Below, piece by piece: positions 1 through 8,627 of a stretch of DNA of 64,000 bases (its first letter is position 1; every line of letters begins with the position of its first letter). This stretch comes from Sphingobacterium sp. SRCM116780. GTDB lineage: Bacteria > Bacteroidota > Bacteroidia > Sphingobacteriales > Sphingobacteriaceae. Below the pieces are notes generated by a model. It was not told the origin of the DNA. It made no database searches and worked only from the letters and a program-made list of their open reading frames with translations. Location of the stretch: the NCBI RefSeq assembly GCF_021442025.1, contig NZ_CP090446.1, positions 186,001-250,000 of the forward strand. The letters run 5' to 3'. The position numbers and the translations under genes were made by a program.

Positions 1-111
1 ATTGGTCAAACCATAATTGATGCATTGTTCTAGTTTCCAGGGTTGAGCTTTAGCTAATTGGGCAAATAAGCAATAGGCTGTACATAGGATGATAACAACT
101 ATTTTTTTCAT
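1..111 (-). CDS. TolC-family outer-membrane channel, N-terminal fragment
   Basis: Reading from the ATG whose complement ends at 111, the frame stays open to the window edge (37 residues). It starts with a hydrophobic signal peptide ending near AKAQ, followed by PWKLEQCINYGLTN. The W-x-LEQCI-x-Y-A/G-L pattern right after the signal peptide is how mature TolC-type efflux proteins usually begin. It lies 11 bp downstream of the ABC transporter stop in the same direction, so adaptor, transporter and channel genes form one operon for a type I secretion or peptide-export machine. Only the first tenth of the protein is in the window. The family call rests on this start motif and on the neighbours. 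Confidence 0.75.
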   Translation of the reverse strand, partial: MKKIVVIILCTAYCLFAQLAKAQPWKLEQCINYGLTN

Positions 112-122
112 TTCTGCTCGTA

Positions 123-2279
123 TTACAATATGTTGGTTTGTTTTTTCCATAAATTAAAATAGACACCTTTGTCTTGTAATAGTTGAGTATGGTTTCCTTC
201 TTCCACAATTTTACCTTCTTTGATGACCATTATTTTATCAGCTGAAGTGACTGTGCTTAACCGATGTGCGATGACAATAATAGTTTTCCCGTTATCTTGG
301 AGTGTTTTTAAAGCTTGTTGTATATAATCTTCAGAATCTGAGTCCAAAGACGAGGTCGCTTCGTCCAAGATGATGATTTCAGGATTTTTATATAAAGCAC
401 GTGCAATAGCAATACGTTGGCGCTGGCCACCTGAAAGCAACGAACCATTTTCTCCTAAGTGAGTTTGAAAACTGTTTGGTAAGGATTCAATAAACTCCAA
501 AATACCAATGTCTTTACATATCTGCAGAATACGGGTATGATCTGGAAATTCTTCTCCAAGAGCAATGTTTTCTATGAGGTTACCTGAGAAAATATCCAGA
601 TGTTGAGGAACGATGCTGATTAAATTACGTAAGGAATATTTGGATATATAGCTGACATCTAGTTCACCAATACTGATCTTTCCACTATTGACTGGATATA
701 GATTTTGAATAAGTGCAGCTATAGTTGTTTTACCAGAGCCACTAGGTCCTACAATAGCTGTCATTTTATGCAGTTCGATTGTACAGTTAAATCCCTGAAA
801 GATTTCTTCTCTTGAACCATAACGGAAATGCACATCGTTAAATATAATGTCTCCTAACTGTTCTTTATGAAGATCCATTTTATTTGTGTTTTCTTCTCGT
901 TCGAGATCCATGATCTCAAATAATCGATCAGATGCAATCAATGCACTCTGTACCGTCTTGTTGCTTTCAATCAGTTGAGATATCGGACCTGTGAAATAAC
1001 CGATTAATGCATAAAATGAAATAAGCTCACCAGGAGTCATCTCTTGACTAATCACAAAATAGGAACCAGACCATAACAGGATAATTGTAAATAATCGGGA
1101 AAGAAATTCTGAAGAATTTGAAGTGAAGATTCCGTTCATCACGGATTTGTAAATCGTTTTTAATAAAACTGTGAAACGAATATCCGTTTTATTGTTGGCA
1201 TAAGTGTCAATTCCAAATTGTTTGATCGTTCTTACAGCATTTAGCGATTCGACGAGATGGGACTCTAATTGTGCCCCTTCTTCCATCATACGGCGTTCGA
1301 CCTTTTTATTGAAGTAGTTGGTGAGCCAGTAAACGGCAAAATAAAAAGGAATAACCAATACCATGATCATGGCCAATTTCCAATTGTAAGTAAACATCAA
1401 AGCAAAGGAAAAGAAGACAATGAAAAAATTTACAACAACTTGAATGGCGACATCGTTGATAAAGGATCTTATTTTCACAGCATCACTTACCCGAGAAATA
1501 ATCTCACCAATCTGCATTGTATCAAAAAAACGTTGGGGTAGAGAAAGCAGGTGCTTGTAATAGCCTAGAATTAAATAACGGTCAATGCGTTGTCCTGTCT
1601 GTAAGACTAAGATACTTTTCATGGTACCGATGAAAATCTGAAAAATCAGAATAACAACCATACCTATGGACAATAAATTCAATAACCGAGTATTACCATC
1701 GATTAGCACATAGTCGGAAATCTTTTGTATATAGATGGAAGTAGATAACCCAAGAACGGTGTAGACGATAGCACCAATAAGCGCTTGTACTGCAATGTAA
1801 CGATGTGGTTGTACCAGATTCCAAAATCTTTTGTAAGTGCTAACTTTTTCATTTCGCTGTTCAAAATACTCATTGGGCTCTAGTATGACTAAAACACCCT
1901 TCCAAATCTTTTCAAATTCTTCTATGCTGTATTCTTCCATGCGTCCAGGGCCAGGATCCATAACTTTAATCTTGGTTTTTGAAACTTCATAGATGACCAC
2001 AAAATGTTGCAATTGATTGTGCATGACAACATGTGCGATAGCTGGTAGTGGTATTTGTCTCAATGCGTTTAGATCTCCACGAACTCCTTTGGCCGAGAAT
2101 CCTAATGCTTGAAGACCTTCTACTACACCAAGGATGTTCGTTCCTCTGGTATCTGTGTGACAGAGCTGTCTTATTTTCGCAATCGGCATCATTAAGCCAA
2201 AATGTGCTGAAATAGAGGCTAAACATGCTGCTGCACAGTCCTGAATATCGTGTTGTTTTACTACTACTTCTTTTTTCAT
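123..2279 (-). CDS. C39-peptidase-containing ABC transporter (peptide/bacteriocin exporter)
   Basis: Bifunctional exporter of 718 aa that would cut the leader from a peptide substrate and pump the product across the inner membrane. The N-terminal peptidase C39 domain (about residues 1-130) has Gln9, catalytic Cys15 in QDCAAACL, His92 in LQHFVVI and Asp108 in MDPGPG, so the protease looks intact. A transmembrane domain covers about 160-440. The ATPase domain follows, with Walker A GPSGSGKTT near 510, signature LSGGQRQR near 612, Walker B IIILDEATSSLD and the H-loop in AHRLS. Length and order match PCAT/lactococcin-type exporters. It sits between the HlyD adaptor and the TolC-type channel. Known members process double-glycine leaders. 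A candidate peptide gene with a GG motif lies on the other strand at 3998-4177. The substrate is inferred, not shown. Confidence 0.93.
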   Translation of the reverse strand: MKKEVVVKQHDIQDCAAACLASISAHFGLMMPIAKIRQLCHTDTRGTNILGVVEGLQALGFSAKGVRGDLNALRQIPLPAIAHVVMHNQLQHFVVIYEVSKTKIKVMDPGPGRMEEYSIEEFEKIWKGVLVILEPNEYFEQRNEKVSTYKRFWNLVQPHRYIAVQALIGAIVYTVLGLSTSIYIQKISDYVLIDGNTRLLNLLSIGMVVILIFQIFIGTMKSILVLQTGQRIDRYLILGYYKHLLSLPQRFFDTMQIGEIISRVSDAVKIRSFINDVAIQVVVNFFIVFFSFALMFTYNWKLAMIMVLVIPFYFAVYWLTNYFNKKVERRMMEEGAQLESHLVESLNAVRTIKQFGIDTYANNKTDIRFTVLLKTIYKSVMNGIFTSNSSEFLSRLFTIILLWSGSYFVISQEMTPGELISFYALIGYFTGPISQLIESNKTVQSALIASDRLFEIMDLEREENTNKMDLHKEQLGDIIFNDVHFRYGSREEIFQGFNCTIELHKMTAIVGPSGSGKTTIAALIQNLYPVNSGKISIGELDVSYISKYSLRNLISIVPQHLDIFSGNLIENIALGEEFPDHTRILQICKDIGILEFIESLPNSFQTHLGENGSLLSGGQRQRIAIARALYKNPEIIILDEATSSLDSDSEDYIQQALKTLQDNGKTIIVIAHRLSTVTSADKIMVIKEGKIVEEGNHTQLLQDKGVYFNLWKKQTNIL

Positions 2280-2385
2280 TATAATTTGTTCTTGAACAGC
2301 AATGAAGTATCATGAGTCACTCATATTCATCTCTGTTTATAAGCTTTATAAAACTTATGATGATTGATGAAACTTCTTATATTGC

Positions 2386-3471
2386 TTAAATCAAATTTGG
2401 ATTAAACCAATCGTCAACCCGATCAAACAACAGTTGCCAAAGGGTGCGGTCAGTCAGATAAAAACGTCCAGTTAACGTATTACCTTTGGAGATAGTTGCC
2501 TTAAATCCATTCCGCAACTTCAGGAAATTTTTGTCCAACTTGCATCGAACTTTAAAAAAACTGGCACCAGATTGTTCGTTTACAACAATGTTTTGATCAA
2601 TGTCTAATACCTTTCCGTCGATCATACCCCATTGATTATAGTTGTAGGTGTCGATCTGAAATCGAACTTTTTGCCCCTGCTTGATGAATCCAATTTCTGA
2701 AGAAGGAACCATACATTCAGCAATCAATCTGTTTTCAGGAGTGATCTGAACGATCTCTTGGCCTACTGTGACATAATTTCCCTGACGGATACCTGAATAA
2801 TTGTTAAGTCTACCAGAAATAGGAGCTCGTATAATATAGTTATCACTTTCAATTTCTAATTGTTTGGCTTCCGTGTTGACATTGAGCATTTGTCGTTCGA
2901 TATCTCGTTTTTGACCTTGCCATTGGGCTAACTGTTGCTCAGTAATGCTATTGCTTTGACTTTTAAGCTGTTGATAGTTATACAGCGCTTTTTCATATTC
3001 TGCTTGGGAAGCTACACCTTGATCAAAAAGATTCTTTGCTCTTTGGTATTCTTTTTCAGCCAAAGTTGTTTGTGCTTTTAATTCTCCCAATCGTTGAAAA
3101 AGTGATGCAGCCTCTTTTTGATATTGTCCTGTTTGTAGACCACTACGTTGACCACGTACAAGTTTATTTAAGTCAGCAAGCTGTAACGCATAGTCAGATG
3201 CTAATAATTGCTGTTGTGTAGTTTTGTTACTGATCTGGTCAGCAGCAATAACAAGCAAGGTGTCTCCTTTATTTACTTGTTGATTATTTTCAAATATATT
3301 CGCATTTAATACTCTTCCTCCGACCGCTAAACTAACCTTACTATTCTCCTCGATTGGTCGAATAATCCCTTTAGCAGATACTGAAATTGGAATTTTTACT
3401 AATGGTAAGCAAAATAGCCCAACTAAGATTAAAAGTAAAAGTATTAAATAGATTATTTTCGATTTTCCCAT
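2386..3471 (-). CDS. HlyD-family periplasmic adaptor subunit
   Basis: Membrane-fusion protein of 361 aa linking the ABC exporter to an outer-membrane channel. A single N-terminal membrane anchor lies at about residues 6-27 (LILLLLILVGLFCLPLV). A barrel-sandwich half follows (about 30-75), then a long Gln/Leu/Lys-rich coiled-coil hairpin (about 75-205), the second lipoyl-like half with YIIRAPISGRLNN, and a beta-barrel domain with VGQEIVQITPENRLIAECMV. It is the first gene of the minus-strand operon, 106 bp upstream of the transporter gene. The start is an ATG just downstream of the long divergent intergenic region that should carry the promoter. Confidence 0.92.
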   Translation of the reverse strand: MGKSKIIYLILLLLILVGLFCLPLVKIPISVSAKGIIRPIEENSKVSLAVGGRVLNANIFENNQQVNKGDTLLVIAADQISNKTTQQQLLASDYALQLADLNKLVRGQRSGLQTGQYQKEAASLFQRLGELKAQTTLAEKEYQRAKNLFDQGVASQAEYEKALYNYQQLKSQSNSITEQQLAQWQGQKRDIERQMLNVNTEAKQLEIESDNYIIRAPISGRLNNYSGIRQGNYVTVGQEIVQITPENRLIAECMVPSSEIGFIKQGQKVRFQIDTYNYNQWGMIDGKVLDIDQNIVVNEQSGASFFKVRCKLDKNFLKLRNGFKATISKGNTLTGRFYLTDRTLWQLLFDRVDDWFNPNLI

Positions 3472-3549
3472 CGTTTAAATAATTAAAACCCAGCAATATT
3501 ATTAAACTCTATTGGAAATTAAGGTATTTTTTGCTATACAAAAGTTTGG

Positions 3550-3569
3550 TTGTAGTGTATTTGCTACAA
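3550..3569. promoter_or_regulatory. Dyad 1, TGTAG-N8-CTACA
   Basis: The sequence TTGTAGTGTATTTGCTACAA is an inverted repeat with 6-bp arms. It shares the outer half-sites and the spacing with the dyad at 3794-3813. It lies about 80 bp upstream of the exporter operon start codon, where a repressor or activator of that operon could bind. No known regulator is assigned. Confidence 0.4.
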
Positions 3570-3793
3570 TTTTCTTGATTAGAAAAAATAAATTCCCATG
3601 TTTTCCGTTTAGTATAATTTATTGTCTAACAAACGTTGTAATATAAAGTTAAATAATATGCTTGCATAGTAATGTTTTTTTAACAATAAGGTTTAATTTT
3701 TGAAATATTTTTAACATTTACTACTTAATTGCATTTTAATGCCGATTTAACTGCGTTTTATTACCCTAATTAATTGATATTTTAGAGCTTATG

Positions 3794-3813
3794 CTGTAGT
3801 TTGTTAACTACAG
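3794..3813. promoter_or_regulatory. Dyad 2, TGTAG-N8-CTACA (perfect 8-bp arms)
   Basis: CTGTAGTT-TGTT-AACTACAG is a perfect inverted repeat with 8-bp arms and a 4-nt centre. It has the same TGTAG-N8-CTACA frame as dyad 1. It lies about 50 bp upstream of the plus-strand -7 box at 3862, a position typical of an activator site for the peptide gene. It has no T-run, so it is not a normal terminator. Confidence 0.45.
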
Positions 3814-3861
3814 TTTAATGAAATCAGTAAATAAAAGGTTAATAAAATTAATCAAATGACC

Positions 3862-3869
3862 TATATTTG
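3862..3869 (+). promoter_or_regulatory. Candidate -7 promoter box (TATATTTG)
   Basis: Exact match to the Bacteroidota primary-sigma -7 pattern TAnnTTTG. No clear TTTG -33 box is seen at the usual distance, so the promoter may depend on an activator. It would give the peptide gene a 5' leader of about 115 nt. Confidence 0.45.
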
Positions 3870-3997
3870 ACAACGGATATCTGATAATGTTAACGAAATG
3901 TTAAATCAAGTTGCTAAACTATATTTATTTAACGAGTTGATTTAAGTTAATAGTTATTTAACTACAAAAAAATACAAAAACAAACAAAACAATGATA

Positions 3998-4177
3998 ATG
4001 AAGAATAAATATGTAGAACCTCTAATCAACTGTAGTGTGATTGAGATGGAGGAAGGATTAGCAGCTTTGTCTGGTGCTGTAACATTTGGAGGAACCGCTC
4101 CAAATCAATTAAACCCTACAACGCCAGATTGGGTAGATCAGAACGTTGATAGCCCTACTGGTCCAATCGAATTGTAA
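3998..4177 (+). CDS. Small peptide with Gly-Gly motif, candidate exporter substrate
   Basis: 59 aa from the ATG at 3998 (61 aa from the ATG at 3992). I prefer the second start because the protein then begins MKNKYVEP, as many small Bacteroidota proteins of this type do. The N-terminal part is charged/amphipathic (CSVIEMEEGLAALSG). It is followed by AVTFGG and a Pro/Asn/Asp-rich acidic tail (TAPNQLNPTTPDWVDQ...). The GG could be a cleavage site for the divergently encoded C39 exporter. Leu at -12 relative to GG fits the leader consensus, but the usual Glu-8/Leu-7 are absent, so this is not a textbook double-glycine leader. It lies 33 bp upstream of the lipoprotein gene, probably co-transcribed. 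Similar small ORFs are common in Bacteroidota and mostly lack a known function. Confidence 0.6.
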   Translation: MKNKYVEPLINCSVIEMEEGLAALSGAVTFGGTAPNQLNPTTPDWVDQNVDSPTGPIEL

Positions 4178-4210
4178 TTGATATATTCAAAAAAAGATTT
4201 AGAATTTAAG

Positions 4211-5875
4211 ATGAAAACATACAAATTTAAAATATGTATCGTGGCTCTTTTTGCCATTGGATTGACTCAAAGTTTTGTGAGCTGCTCCAAAAATGAAGAA
4301 AGTGCTAAGATAGCGGCTGATGGTTCTTCTGTTTTATTTAATATTGCAGGAATCCAGGATCCTAATGAAACATCTACTGTAGGAACTGCAGCTTCAAATG
4401 AAAAACAAGCACGCAGTACAAATACGGGAAATATTCAGAAAATTTATAATTTTTCTGATTTTGATGTAGAAACATCACAAGCTGCTCCACAAACACAAAC
4501 GTCGATTATCCAAGTCGGTAACGGTGTCTTGTCTAGTGGTAATCAGGCACGTACGTTACGTGCTGCAGTTATGGCTACTGGTATTAAATATCGCGTCATG
4601 ATCTACAATAATGCAACAGGTGCTTTTGTAACTTCTGTTGAGTTAACTGCTGGTCAAGCAGATCCAATTCCTTTGGAAAAAGGAGTAGAATATGCTTACT
4701 ATGCCTTTTCGTATAATACGACTGCAAGTATAGCTGATTTGAATCATACTACTCCAACAGTGCCAACAAAACAAGATGCTGATTTTTTGTTTGTGAATGG
4801 TACATTTACTATTCCTAATATCAATCCGAATCAAGTGGTAAACATCAATCAGGCGCTTATATTTACACGTAAGGTAATGCGTATAGGTGCGGTAGTCGAC
4901 ACAAGAGGATTGGGTGCTAGAATTGTATCCGCAAATGTAAAATATACCGTTGCAGGCAATTTTTACACAGGTAATTTTGACTTAAAATCGAACACGATGA
5001 CGAAAGCTACGCCATCGTTTACTCCGACTAGTTATGCCTCTCCACTGACATTACAACAGGTTAATCCGACGACTACAAAGGATTCAGTTATGGCAGGCTA
5101 TTTCTATTTTATTAAAGACGATGCTAGTCCAACAACAGGTGGAGCTACTATACAGGTGTCCAACTTAAATGTTGCCTACAGTTCTTCTACTAGTCAAACC
5201 TATACAGGTCCTTATTCATTTACATTCAATACTGCAGCTGAAGCAACAAATTTAAGTCTCAACTGGTATATGAAATTTACCAAAAACTTTGTTGTTGTAG
5301 AGGGAGTAAAATGGGCTAAAGGGAATCTATATGATGATGGAAGCATATTAAGTACAAATAGACCACAATATATTAGCAACAATCCATTTAGAAGATTTAA
5401 TAATGACAATTTTAATGATACCTATTTTTATAATGCAAAGGCATCTGTAGGTGATGGAGGAAATTCTGCAGCTACAAACTCAGGAGATCCTTGTAGAAGA
5501 GTGCTTAATGCTCAAAGTATTGCTGGAGATTGGAGAACACCTACTTCTTCAGAAATTAACAAAATGATCAACAGCTCTCAAATAACATCAGGCAAAGATC
5601 TAGCTTCTGGCTTTACGTATATCAAGTTTACAAGTGATGGTAATCCAAATGATAATGTTACATTTGCTATGTTAGGTCAATTTAATTGGGGTTCAGGAAG
5701 TTGGTCTAAACCTAATGAAGGTTTCTATTGGTCAAATGATGGAAATACACCTGGTTATTATGCTTTAAAAATGAAAACTGATGCTGCAGGAGCAGCGCCG
5801 CAAAGAACTCCTTTTGCAGGAAGTTCAAGTGGACTTTTCGATTATTACCATGTGCGTTGTGTTCGGGCAAACTAA
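4211..5875 (+). CDS. Fimbrillin-like lipoprotein with C-terminal FISUMP-type domain
   Basis: 554 aa from the ATG at 4211. An in-frame extension back to 4178 has no ATG and overlaps nothing useful, so I reject it. MKTYKFKICIVALFAIGLTQ is followed by SFVSC, a lipoprotein signal with an acylated Cys. The middle part (about 30-370) is Thr/Asn/Ser-rich beta-type sequence resembling fimbrillin-family proteins (a GVEYAYYAFSYN segment, then VNINQALIFTRKV). The last 190 residues (VVEGVKWAKGNL... DWRTPTSSEI... FYWSND... YYHVRCVRAN) resemble the FISUMP domain of surface proteins. It is likely exported to the outer surface. It lies directly behind the small peptide gene and ends at a strong hairpin. The function is unknown. 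Both domain calls are by eye. Confidence 0.7.
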   Translation: MKTYKFKICIVALFAIGLTQSFVSCSKNEESAKIAADGSSVLFNIAGIQDPNETSTVGTAASNEKQARSTNTGNIQKIYNFSDFDVETSQAAPQTQTSIIQVGNGVLSSGNQARTLRAAVMATGIKYRVMIYNNATGAFVTSVELTAGQADPIPLEKGVEYAYYAFSYNTTASIADLNHTTPTVPTKQDADFLFVNGTFTIPNINPNQVVNINQALIFTRKVMRIGAVVDTRGLGARIVSANVKYTVAGNFYTGNFDLKSNTMTKATPSFTPTSYASPLTLQQVNPTTTKDSVMAGYFYFIKDDASPTTGGATIQVSNLNVAYSSSTSQTYTGPYSFTFNTAAEATNLSLNWYMKFTKNFVVVEGVKWAKGNLYDDGSILSTNRPQYISNNPFRRFNNDNFNDTYFYNAKASVGDGGNSAATNSGDPCRRVLNAQSIAGDWRTPTSSEINKMINSSQITSGKDLASGFTYIKFTSDGNPNDNVTFAMLGQFNWGSGSWSKPNEGFYWSNDGNTPGYYALKMKTDAAGAAPQRTPFAGSSSGLFDYYHVRCVRAN

Positions 5876-5882
5876 CCGATAA

Positions 5883-5945
5883 AAGCCCATAATACAAAAA
5901 CAGGCCCTTGATCATATCGAAGGCCTGTTTTTGTATTATGGGCTT
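5883..5945 (+). terminator. Long perfect hairpin terminator
   Basis: Two perfect 24-bp arms (5883-5906 and 5922-5945) around a 15-nt loop, starting 7 bp after the lipoprotein stop. Each arm contains an A5 or T5 run beside GGCC, so the inner stem plus T-run can terminate transcription from the left. The symmetry would also serve anything arriving from the right. Confidence 0.8.
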
Positions 5946-6462
5946 ACATCCTTATCTCTCATAACAGATGTGTATGGATCAATCTTGCTACCCACTGCAT
6001 ATAGCAGTAATGAATAGCTATAGGGTTCAAACGACTTTAACGCTCGTTCTGTTAAATCGTTAATTGTAACATCTCAAACCAGATTAAAACTAGCACCAGT
6101 ATTTCGTTATGGATATTCATAACGGCGAACCTGAGTCAGCAAAATCGTTAGGATCCATATTATAAAGCATATAGACAGGCACAGATTCTATTTTTTGGTA
6201 TGGTCAAAAATTTTCATTACAATACACAGTTTAATCACTTTTGAATAATCAAAATCTATTAATCCTAGATATCCTTTTTGAATGATTCCCTCAATTGAGA
6301 TAGAGGTTTTTTATAAAAAATAGGATCTGCTGAGATCCATAATACTCCGATAGTCAGTCTCATTAGTCCATTTTTTTCACTTGCACAGACCTCGTTATAA
6401 TATAAGAGGATGTCTCTTTCCAAGATTTTATGGAGGTATTGTGTGAAAACTAAGCGCTCCAT
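5946..6462 (-). pseudogene. Decayed minus-strand gene, family unknown
   Basis: The minus strand reads as protein-like text broken by stops and frame changes. It starts with a 65-aa open stretch (6265-6462, beginning MERLVFTQYLHKILE). Next comes LIDFDYSKVIKLCIVMKIFDHTKK, another frame with ESVPVYMLYNMDPNDFADSG, then NDLTERALKSFEPYSYS and YAVGSKIDPYTSVMRDKDV close to the terminator. At least three disruptions separate the pieces. I do not recognise the family. The alternative is chance open frames, but the amino-acid composition over several linked pieces favours a dead gene. Confidence 0.45.
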
Positions 6463-6535
6463 AGATAGCTAAGAAATGGAAGATTTAGTTTGAAAAGAAT
6501 CAAAAAGTAAGTCTGTCTCTATAATTTTATTTCAT

Positions 6536-6570
6536 AAAAAAAACGCTTATCGGTTATCCGATAAGCGTTT
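6536..6570 (-). terminator. Rho-independent terminator for the FKBP gene
   Basis: Perfect 13-bp arms (6541-6553 and 6558-6570) with a TTAT/ATAA loop. On the minus strand they are followed by a run of eight or more T residues. It lies about 20 bp past the FKBP stop codon. Confidence 0.88.
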
Positions 6571-6589
6571 TACTTGATATTTTCTTTAC

Positions 6590-7597
6590 TTATTTTTTCA
6601 CTGGAGTAGCTGTTGTTGGTGCAGCAACCTTCGGTGCGCCAGCTGAAGGAGCTGTCATCGGTGTCGCTACAGGAGCTTTACCTGCAATAATGTCTAATAC
6701 TTCAACTTCAAATACCAATGGTGCAAATGGAGGGATACCACCACCTGCTCCGCGTTCACCATAAGCTAAAGCAGAAGGAATGACTAATGTCGCTTTTGAA
6801 CCTTTGTTTAATAATTGAAAAGCTTCTGTCCAACCCGGGATAACACCATCAACACCTAAGTGTAAACGTAAAGCTTCGTAAGGTCTTTGTGGGTTAAATA
6901 CTTTTTCTTTCTTAGCTAAATCGGGTTGGTTCGTGTCAAACACTTTACCAGTTGTCAATTTACCAACATAGTTTACAACAACAGTATCACCAATAGCAGC
7001 ATTTTTACCTGCCCCTTGTTTTGTGATCACATATTGTAAGCCAGAAGCAGTTTTCTTTGGTGTTAACTTGTTATTTTTAACGTAAGCATCAACTTTTCCT
7101 GCTTCAGCAGTTTTTAATTTTGCTACTTGACTATCAAAATATTTCGTTACTTGCTCACCTAATTGTTGATCTGTTAATTTACCTTTTTTGAAGTGTTTTT
7201 GAACTTTCAACGTATAGATAATGTATTTGTCAGCAAACGCTGGTTTTGGTTGTTTTGTTTTAGCTGCTACAGAATCTAAATTGATTTTGAACACCAAGCT
7301 ATCACCCTCACCTACAAATTTGAATAATCCAGTTGGATCACCAGGATTTTGTTTGATGATACTATCTGGGTATAATTGTACAATTTGTGGAACACCAGCA
7401 TCGTAAGTACTATTTAATAATGAATCTCTATCAGTTTTAACAATCATGTCAACTGACAATAAATCACCAGATACAGCTTTTTCAGCACCAGCATCTTTTG
7501 CGATTTTGTATTCTAGGCCTCCTTCAGCCTTTTTGAAATTTTGGCAAGCAGTTAATAATAGACCTGCTGCTGCGAATAATAGAATTGATTTCTTCAT
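6590..7597 (-). CDS. FKBP-type peptidyl-prolyl isomerase lipoprotein
   Basis: 335 aa proline cis-trans isomerase, probably anchored in the cell envelope. The signal is MKKSILLFAAAGLLLTAC, with the lipobox Cys at 18. The FKBP domain covers about residues 185-290 and contains GDTVVVNYVGKLTTGKVFDTN, PGWTEAFQLL, IPSALAYGERGAGG and PPFAPLVFEVEVLD, all standard FKBP signatures. The N-terminal half (about 30-150) looks like a second, degenerate FKBP-like or dimerisation region. The C-terminus is a low-complexity Ala/Pro/Thr tail ending PVKK. It is encoded 20 bp downstream of the DHH phosphoesterase gene in the same direction. Such envelope FKBPs help fold exported proteins. The client is unknown. 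Confidence 0.93.
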   Translation of the reverse strand: MKKSILLFAAAGLLLTACQNFKKAEGGLEYKIAKDAGAEKAVSGDLLSVDMIVKTDRDSLLNSTYDAGVPQIVQLYPDSIIKQNPGDPTGLFKFVGEGDSLVFKINLDSVAAKTKQPKPAFADKYIIYTLKVQKHFKKGKLTDQQLGEQVTKYFDSQVAKLKTAEAGKVDAYVKNNKLTPKKTASGLQYVITKQGAGKNAAIGDTVVVNYVGKLTTGKVFDTNQPDLAKKEKVFNPQRPYEALRLHLGVDGVIPGWTEAFQLLNKGSKATLVIPSALAYGERGAGGGIPPFAPLVFEVEVLDIIAGKAPVATPMTAPSAGAPKVAAPTTATPVKK

Positions 7598-7616
7598 TTC
7601 AGTTTTAATTGCTATC

Positions 7617-8627
7617 TTATTTTGTTAATATTTCTTTATAATTTGGTAAAGCTAATTTAAATGTATTGATGACCGTTTGCAAATCCTCACGAGAACTTCC
7701 TCCCGATGCATTCAAGTGGCCACCTCCGTTAAAATGTGTTTTACAGATCTCATTGCAGGGAATTTCCCCAATTGATCGCAAAGATAATTTAATTTGTTCA
7801 GTTCTATCAATAATTAATGCCGCTAATCGAATGCCTTTTATCGACAAAGCATAGTTGACAAGTCCTTCGGTATCTCCTGTGATAATCTCAAAGCTTTTTA
7901 AATCTTCTTGCGTCACATAAATCATGGCCGTATTGTATGCTGGAATAACTTCTAAACGGTTTAAAAGACAATATCCTAAGAATTTTAATCGTCCTTCTGA
8001 TGAACTGTTGTAAATAGATTCGTGAATAGCCCAATTTTGCGCTCCACAATCTATTAAGTTGGCAATGATACGGTGTATTTCTGATGTAGTAGAGCGGAAG
8101 CGGAACGACCCTGTGTCAGTCATAATCCCGGTATAGAGGCATGTTGCCATATCTGAGGAGATATGCTCTTCATCATGCATTTCTTCTTTTATAAACCTGA
8201 AAATTAACTGTGCTGTTGCTGCTGCTTTTGGATCCCAATATTCGTAATCATGAAAACCTTCAGGTTCTAAATGGTGATCAATCATACATTTAATGCCTTT
8301 TGCATTTCTAATGGGTTCTGCCATATCATGTATACGAGCGAGTCCATTGAAATCTAGACAGAAAATGAGCTCGGCATCAGCAATTATTTGTTGATTCGCT
8401 GGTACATCTTGTGTGTAAATGCGGACATGTTCCAAACCAGGCAACCAGTCTAAAAAAGCAGGAAAGTCGGAAGGGACAATAAGGCTTACATCATGTTTAT
8501 AGGCTTTGAGCCAATAAAATAAACCTAAGGAAGAACCCAATGCATCGCCATCAGGCTTGAAATGCGTTGTGATTACAATTCTTTTAGGTTCTGATAAAAG
8601 TGTTTTTAGTTGTTCTGATGTCAGCAT
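7617..8627 (-). CDS. DHH-family phosphoesterase (NrnA-like oligoribonuclease/pAp phosphatase)
   Basis: 336 aa cytoplasmic phosphoesterase with both halves of the family. The DHH domain has TTHFKPDGDALGSSLG (metal-binding His/Asp), LDFNGLARI, MIDHHLEPEG and the TGIMTDTGSFRF segment. The DHHA1 domain ends with HFNGGGHLNASGGSS, the substrate-binding GGGH motif. The length equals that of NrnA proteins, which degrade very short RNAs and dephosphorylate pAp to AMP. Specificity cannot be read from sequence. It lies upstream of the FKBP lipoprotein gene and is probably co-transcribed with it. Confidence 0.92.
   Translation of the reverse strand: MLTSEQLKTLLSEPKRIVITTHFKPDGDALGSSLGLFYWLKAYKHDVSLIVPSDFPAFLDWLPGLEHVRIYTQDVPANQQIIADAELIFCLDFNGLARIHDMAEPIRNAKGIKCMIDHHLEPEGFHDYEYWDPKAAATAQLIFRFIKEEMHDEEHISSDMATCLYTGIMTDTGSFRFRSTTSEIHRIIANLIDCGAQNWAIHESIYNSSSEGRLKFLGYCLLNRLEVIPAYNTAMIYVTQEDLKSFEIITGDTEGLVNYALSIKGIRLAALIIDRTEQIKLSLRSIGEIPCNEICKTHFNGGGHLNASGGSSREDLQTVINTFKLALPNYKEILTK

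Larger units (their letters stand above)
3472..3991. promoter_or_regulatory. Divergent intergenic region between exporter operon and peptide gene
   Basis: About 520 bp, very AT-rich, with no convincing gene. It must hold promoters for the minus-strand exporter operon and the plus-strand peptide/lipoprotein genes. It contains two 20-bp dyads sharing TGTAG-N8-CTACA (listed separately) and a good plus-strand Bacteroidota -7 box at 3862-3869. Confidence 0.6.

Noticed and set aside
4178..4210. Upstream extension of the lipoprotein frame
   Set aside because: No ATG, and the signal peptide begins properly at the ATG at 4211.
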